Source of the DNA: Verrucomicrobiota bacterium | GTDB lineage: Bacteria; Verrucomicrobiota; Verrucomicrobiia; Chthoniobacterales; UBA10450 | Reading direction: 5' to 3' | Assembly: GCA_003219335.1 (NCBI GenBank) | Contig: QHOF01000091.1 | Location: forward strand, 1 to 17,181 | Length of the DNA: 17,181 bases | In this document: positions 14,485-17,181 of the stretch, piece after piece | Position numbering within the stretch: the stretch's first letter is position 1 | Layout: every line of letters begins with the position of its first letter | Made by a program: the position numbers and the translations under genes | Notes under the pieces: generated by a model | Databases searched by the model: none | What the model was told of the DNA's origin: nothing | The model's input: only the letters and a program-made list of their open reading frames with translations

Positions 14485-15132
14485 ATGTCAATGTGCAGCT
14501 CATCTGAAATTTTAAGCAGCGCGATCGCCGCGACGAAAGAAACGTTGCAATCGCTCATAAAACTTGAACCACAAGTCGCGAAGGCTGCGGACTTGATCGA
14601 GCAATGTTTGCGTGCGGGGAACAAACTACTCGTTTGCGGGAATGGCGGTAGCGCGGCTGATGCGTCCCATTTTGCGACTGAGTTAGTAGTGCGCTTCGCC
14701 GGAGACCGCCCTGCTTATCCGGCGATTTGCCTCGCAGGCGATGGCGGGCTTCTCACCGCAGCGGGAAACGATTATGGCTTCGATGAAATTTTCGCGCGCC
14801 AGGTCGCGGCGTTCGGCCAGCCGGGGGACTTACTCATTTGCCTGACCACTTCTGGCAAATCGAAAAATGTGATACGCGCTCTGGAGGAAGCCAAAGCGCG
14901 CAAAGTGAAAACGATTGCCTTCCTCGGCCGCGACGGCGGATCAACCATTGGCATGGCCGACGTCGATCTTTTGATTCGCAGTAACTCAACTGCGCGAATC
15001 CAGGAAGCGCACCAGCTCTTGCTTCATGTACTGTGCGAGATCATCGAGGCGCGGCTCAATCCTGATCCTTTAGCCGCTTCGCTGCCTGGCACGCCGAAGC
15101 GCGGCGAAGGCGGGTACGAAGCGAAACACTGA
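14485..15132 (+). CDS. gmhA: Phosphoheptose isomerase (SIS domain)
   Basis: A 215-aa SIS-domain sugar isomerase matching D-sedoheptulose-7-phosphate isomerase, the first step towards ADP-heptose for the LPS inner core. Landmarks: KLLVCGNGGSAADASHFATEL with Glu66, the expected catalytic acid; GNDYGFDEIFARQV; the phosphate-binding CLTTSGKSKNV; AFLGRDGG; and RIQEAHQLLLHVLCEIIE, with His181 matching the catalytic His of E. coli GmhA. The core ends near residue 191. The last roughly 24 residues (NPDPLAASLPGTPKRGEGG...) are an extension encoded partly by a repeat-like hairpin core. DiaA-like SIS proteins are an alternative, but the paired Glu and His favour GmhA. The start is the first ATG (MSMCSS), 2 bp after the TonB-C frame. 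Confidence 0.9.
   Translation: MSMCSSSEILSSAIAATKETLQSLIKLEPQVAKAADLIEQCLRAGNKLLVCGNGGSAADASHFATELVVRFAGDRPAYPAICLAGDGGLLTAAGNDYGFDEIFARQVAAFGQPGDLLICLTTSGKSKNVIRALEEAKARKVKTIAFLGRDGGSTIGMADVDLLIRSNSTARIQEAHQLLLHVLCEIIEARLNPDPLAASLPGTPKRGEGGYEAKH
15091..15115. repeat. Repeat-like core in the 3' end of gmhA
   Basis: CGCCGAAGCGCGGCGAAGG followed by CGGG closely resembles the CGCCGTAGCCTTGGCGAAGG-CGGA element at 16108-16131. It encodes the TPKRGEGG part of the GmhA tail, beyond the conserved enzyme core. Confidence 0.5.
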
Positions 15133-15148
15133 TGGAGGAAACGCGCGT

Positions 15149-15171
15149 GCGCCCATAGGGCGACGGCTACA
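15149..15171. repeat. Hairpin repeat between convergent gmhA and rhomboid-like genes
   Basis: CGCCC-ATA-GGGCG (15150-15162) is a perfect short hairpin. On the minus strand it reads TGTAGCC-GTCG-CCCT-AT-GGGC, the same pattern as TGTAGCC-ACGG-CCCT-GC-GGGC at 9605-9625. It lies between two 3' ends, so termination or mRNA-end protection is possible. There is no U-tract. Confidence 0.6.
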
Positions 15172-15172
15172 G

Positions 15173-16030
15173 TCACTCCGATTTCTTCAGCAGCCTCTCG
15201 CGCTCGCGATTGAGTTGCCGCCGCTCGCTTGCGGTTAAACTTCCAATGCCGAACTTCGAAATTTTGTCGAGAATCGGATCGATCGATGAATAAACATCAT
15301 CCGATTCCGTCCGCTCGCCGCCGGATCGCGGTCGCATTTTCGGAACGACATGGTATTTCGGCCTGGAAGCGAACCGCTCTTTCAAGGCATTCCACCAGGC
15401 AAGTTCCGGCCCCGCCCCCCGCAATTCAATAAAAAGGAACGCCGCCCCGATGCTGGTCCAGACCACGACCAGGTCGCTCCACGCGTGATAGGCGAGAAGT
15501 TGGAACGTGTAAACCCCGGCAAGAATAAGTGCGATCCATTTTGCCATGATCCGGAGAAACAACTCGACACGGGGATAGATCGTGGCGAAAGCAACAAAGA
15601 TTCCAAAGTGCAACGCTGGCGAACCGGCGAGGGCGGAATGCTGCCAAAGGCCCCAGATCGTGAGCAGCGCCGCGGGCGTGATCAATAAAACGAGGTAGAG
15701 CGCGATGTAGGCGCGCCGCCCGACAAAACGTTCCACTTCCCGCCCGAAGACGAACAGGAAATACATCTCGACCGCGAACCACAGCAGCCCGGAGGGGAAA
15801 TGCACAAAGGCGTAGCTGCCGAGTCGCCATATCTGCAGGCCATTCCAAATGCGTGCGCTGTCGAAAACAAAATAATTGAGCGTACCACCGAGGCCGGGAA
15901 TTGCGGTCAGGATACAGGCCAGCACCGCGCAAACGACATGCACCCCCACCAGCATCGTGGTCACATCGACTGGATAGCGACCCATCCACGCAACCGGCCG
16001 ATAATCATCGGAGGTGGTGACCCCGAACAT
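15173..16030 (-). CDS. Rhomboid-like membrane protein, probable pseudoprotease
   Basis: A 285-aa six-helix membrane protein with the rhomboid layout. TM1 is about 24-45. FVHFPSGLLWFAVEMYFLFV then FGREVE (75-100) matches the usual FxHxxxxHLxxNMxFLxxFGxxxE with Glu88 at the Asn position. TM3 is about 107-129. SALAGSPALHFGIFVAFA (132-149) sits where the catalytic GxSG should be. TM5 is about 158-178, and YHAWSDLVVVWTSIGAAFLF (181-200) sits in place of HxxG. Ser137 and His182 are present, but the conserved glycines around them are not, so proteolysis is doubtful. The cytosolic tail has IDPILDKISKFGIGSLTASE then RRQLNRERERLL, a motif seen after bacterial rhomboids (DUF6576-like). It converges on gmhA and is divergent from pckG. 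Confidence 0.8.
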   Translation of the reverse strand: MFGVTTSDDYRPVAWMGRYPVDVTTMLVGVHVVCAVLACILTAIPGLGGTLNYFVFDSARIWNGLQIWRLGSYAFVHFPSGLLWFAVEMYFLFVFGREVERFVGRRAYIALYLVLLITPAALLTIWGLWQHSALAGSPALHFGIFVAFATIYPRVELFLRIMAKWIALILAGVYTFQLLAYHAWSDLVVVWTSIGAAFLFIELRGAGPELAWWNALKERFASRPKYHVVPKMRPRSGGERTESDDVYSSIDPILDKISKFGIGSLTASERRQLNRERERLLKKSE

Positions 16031-16107
16031 GTTTTCAATTAATGCCGCGCATTGCTCTTACGCAAGCGTGATTCGCGATTCAACGTAGCGAAGCCGTCCA
16101 CTTGTCA

Positions 16108-16131
16108 CGCCGTAGCCTTGGCGAAGGCGGA
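16108..16131. repeat. Hairpin repeat copy just upstream of pckG
   Basis: CGCCGTAGCCTTGGCGAAGG followed by CGGA contains the perfect hairpin GCCTT-GGCG-AAGGC. Related sequence lies at 9669-9690 (inverted) and 15092-15114. Its GAAGG (16123-16127) is 7 nt before the in-frame GTG at 16135, so it may serve as the ribosome binding site for pckG. The rest of the 16031-16143 divergent gap holds no clear operator. Confidence 0.55.
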
Positions 16132-16143
16132 TTCGTGGTTAAG

Positions 16144-17181
16144 ATGGACATTCTCGCTTTTATGAAAAATCCCGCGCCTGCGATATTCCCGCCGAACGGG
16201 ATCGGTGACGCAAGACCAGCCAATCAAGCCGTGCTCGATTGGGTGCATGAAATCGCCACGCTCACGGAACCGGAAAATATTTTCTGGTGCGACGGCTCGG
16301 AGCGGGAAAAGGATTTTGTCATCGCTGAATCGGTCAAACAAAATGTCCTGATTAAACTGAACGAAAAGAAAGTTCCCAGCTCCTATTTGCATCGTTCAAA
16401 CCCGAACGATGTCGCGCGGGTCGAGCAATTCACCTTCGTCTGCACACCAACCAAAGACGAAGCCGGCCCAACCAATAATTGGTCTGAGCCGGGAGAAACG
16501 TACGCAAAGCTTCGCGGCCTGCTCAAGGGCGCCATGCGCGGGCGCACCCTCTTCGTCATTCCCTACATCATGGGTCCGGCGGATTCGCCACTCGCTAAAG
16601 TCGGCTTTGAAATTACCGACTCAAAATATGTCGCGCTCAACATGCGCATCATGACGCGCCTGGGCGCGGTCGCAGTCAAACGGCTGGGCAACGATCCAAA
16701 CGCAGAATGGAACCGCGGCGTGCATTCATTGCTGGACGTGAATCCTGAGCGCCGCTTCATCTGCCATTTTCCGCAGGACAACACCATCATTTCGGTGGGC
16801 TCCGGTTACGGCGGCAATGTTTTGCTCAGTAAGAAATGTCTCGCGCTACGGATTGGATCGTATCTCGCGCGCAAGCAAGGTTGGATGGCGGAGCACATGT
16901 TGATCCTCGGCGTGGAATCGCCTGAAGGCAGAAAGCACTACGTGGCTGCGGCGTTTCCCAGTGCGTGCGGCAAAACCAATTTCGCCATGCTCATTCCGCC
17001 GACGCATTTCAATGGCTGGAAGGTCACAACCGTCGGCGACGACATCGCCTGGATGCAGGTGCGCGACGGGGGGCTGTGGGCTGTGAATCCGGAGAACGGT
17101 TATTTCGGCGTCGTTCCCGGCACGAGTTACAAATCGAATCCGAACGCGATGAAGTCGATCGAGCATGACACGCTTTACACC
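16144..17181 (+). CDS. pckG: Phosphoenolpyruvate carboxykinase (GTP), 3' partial
   Basis: The first 346 codons of a GTP-type PEP carboxykinase, which makes PEP and CO2 from oxaloacetate in gluconeogenesis; the frame is open at the window's right edge. Landmarks: ENIFWCDGSEREKDF near the N-terminus, SNPNDVARVEQFTFVCTPT, GRTLFVIPYIMGPADSPLAK, ICHFPQDNTIISVGSGYGGN, and the P-loop AAFPSACGKTNFAM, which holds the GTP-PEPCK-specific reactive Cys275 before Gly-Lys277-Thr. They are followed by VGDDIAWM (metal ligand region) and ENGYFGVVPGTS. The SACGKTN P-loop separates it from ATP-type PckA. The start is ATG 16144 (MDILAF); an in-frame GTG at 16135 with a better-placed GAAGG is a real alternative adding three residues. 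It is divergent from the rhomboid-like gene with a 113-bp gap. Confidence 0.95.
   Translation, partial: MDILAFMKNPAPAIFPPNGIGDARPANQAVLDWVHEIATLTEPENIFWCDGSEREKDFVIAESVKQNVLIKLNEKKVPSSYLHRSNPNDVARVEQFTFVCTPTKDEAGPTNNWSEPGETYAKLRGLLKGAMRGRTLFVIPYIMGPADSPLAKVGFEITDSKYVALNMRIMTRLGAVAVKRLGNDPNAEWNRGVHSLLDVNPERRFICHFPQDNTIISVGSGYGGNVLLSKKCLALRIGSYLARKQGWMAEHMLILGVESPEGRKHYVAAAFPSACGKTNFAMLIPPTHFNGWKVTTVGDDIAWMQVRDGGLWAVNPENGYFGVVPGTSYKSNPNAMKSIEHDTLYT

Overview
This 17.2-kb window looks like ordinary chromosome from a free-living Gram-negative-type bacterium. The best guess is a soil Verrucomicrobiota of the Chthoniobacterales/Udaeobacter kind. The guess rests on protein style (secreted proteins with Thr/Pro or Ser/Pro linkers, GTP-type PEP carboxykinase, stand-alone PolX), fairly GC-rich codon use, and many short hairpin repeats in the gaps and gene ends. 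No 16S rRNA or other decisive marker is present, so this is inference. I see no prophage, insertion sequence, CRISPR array or rRNA.

Layout. 1-2809 (+): the end of a lytic transglycosylase gene, then a large secreted protein combining an FN3 domain, a metalloprotease-like domain, seven YadA-head-like repeats and a coiled coil. 2940-4700 (+): polX, converging on a minus-strand pair (6794-4743). That pair encodes a LOR/SDH-type ornithine cyclodeaminase and an ArgZ-like arginine dihydrolase, the two halves of cyanobacterial ArgZ/AgrE as separate genes. A hairpin repeat between polX and the dihydrolase gene supplies the last codons and stops of both. 6902-10378 (+): a small basic ORF, an unknown 72-aa protein, a TMEM14-like membrane protein, a membrane-anchored GH75 chitosanase-like protein, and a GNAT-methyltransferase fusion whose linker is a hairpin-rich 111-bp element. 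10412-11302 (+): an NmrA-like reductase, converging on a VOC protein (-).

13900-11823 (-): a PmtA-like methyltransferase overlapping fumC by 4 bp. 14035-14482 (+): tRNA-Val(GAC), then a small secreted TonB-C-domain gene cut by one in-frame amber codon. 14485-15132 (+): gmhA (LPS heptose synthesis). 16030-15173 (-): a rhomboid-like protein with a degenerate active site. 16144-end (+): pckG, cut by the window edge.

Functional links. The arginine pair could take arginine to ornithine, ammonia and proline. fumC and pckG are central carbon genes but are not in one operon. GmhA, the transglycosylase, TonB-C and the GH75 protein are envelope-related. The most unusual signals are the split ArgZ/AgrE pair, the protease/adhesin-like chimera, and recurrent hairpin repeats that form coding termini, a domain linker and possibly a ribosome binding site.
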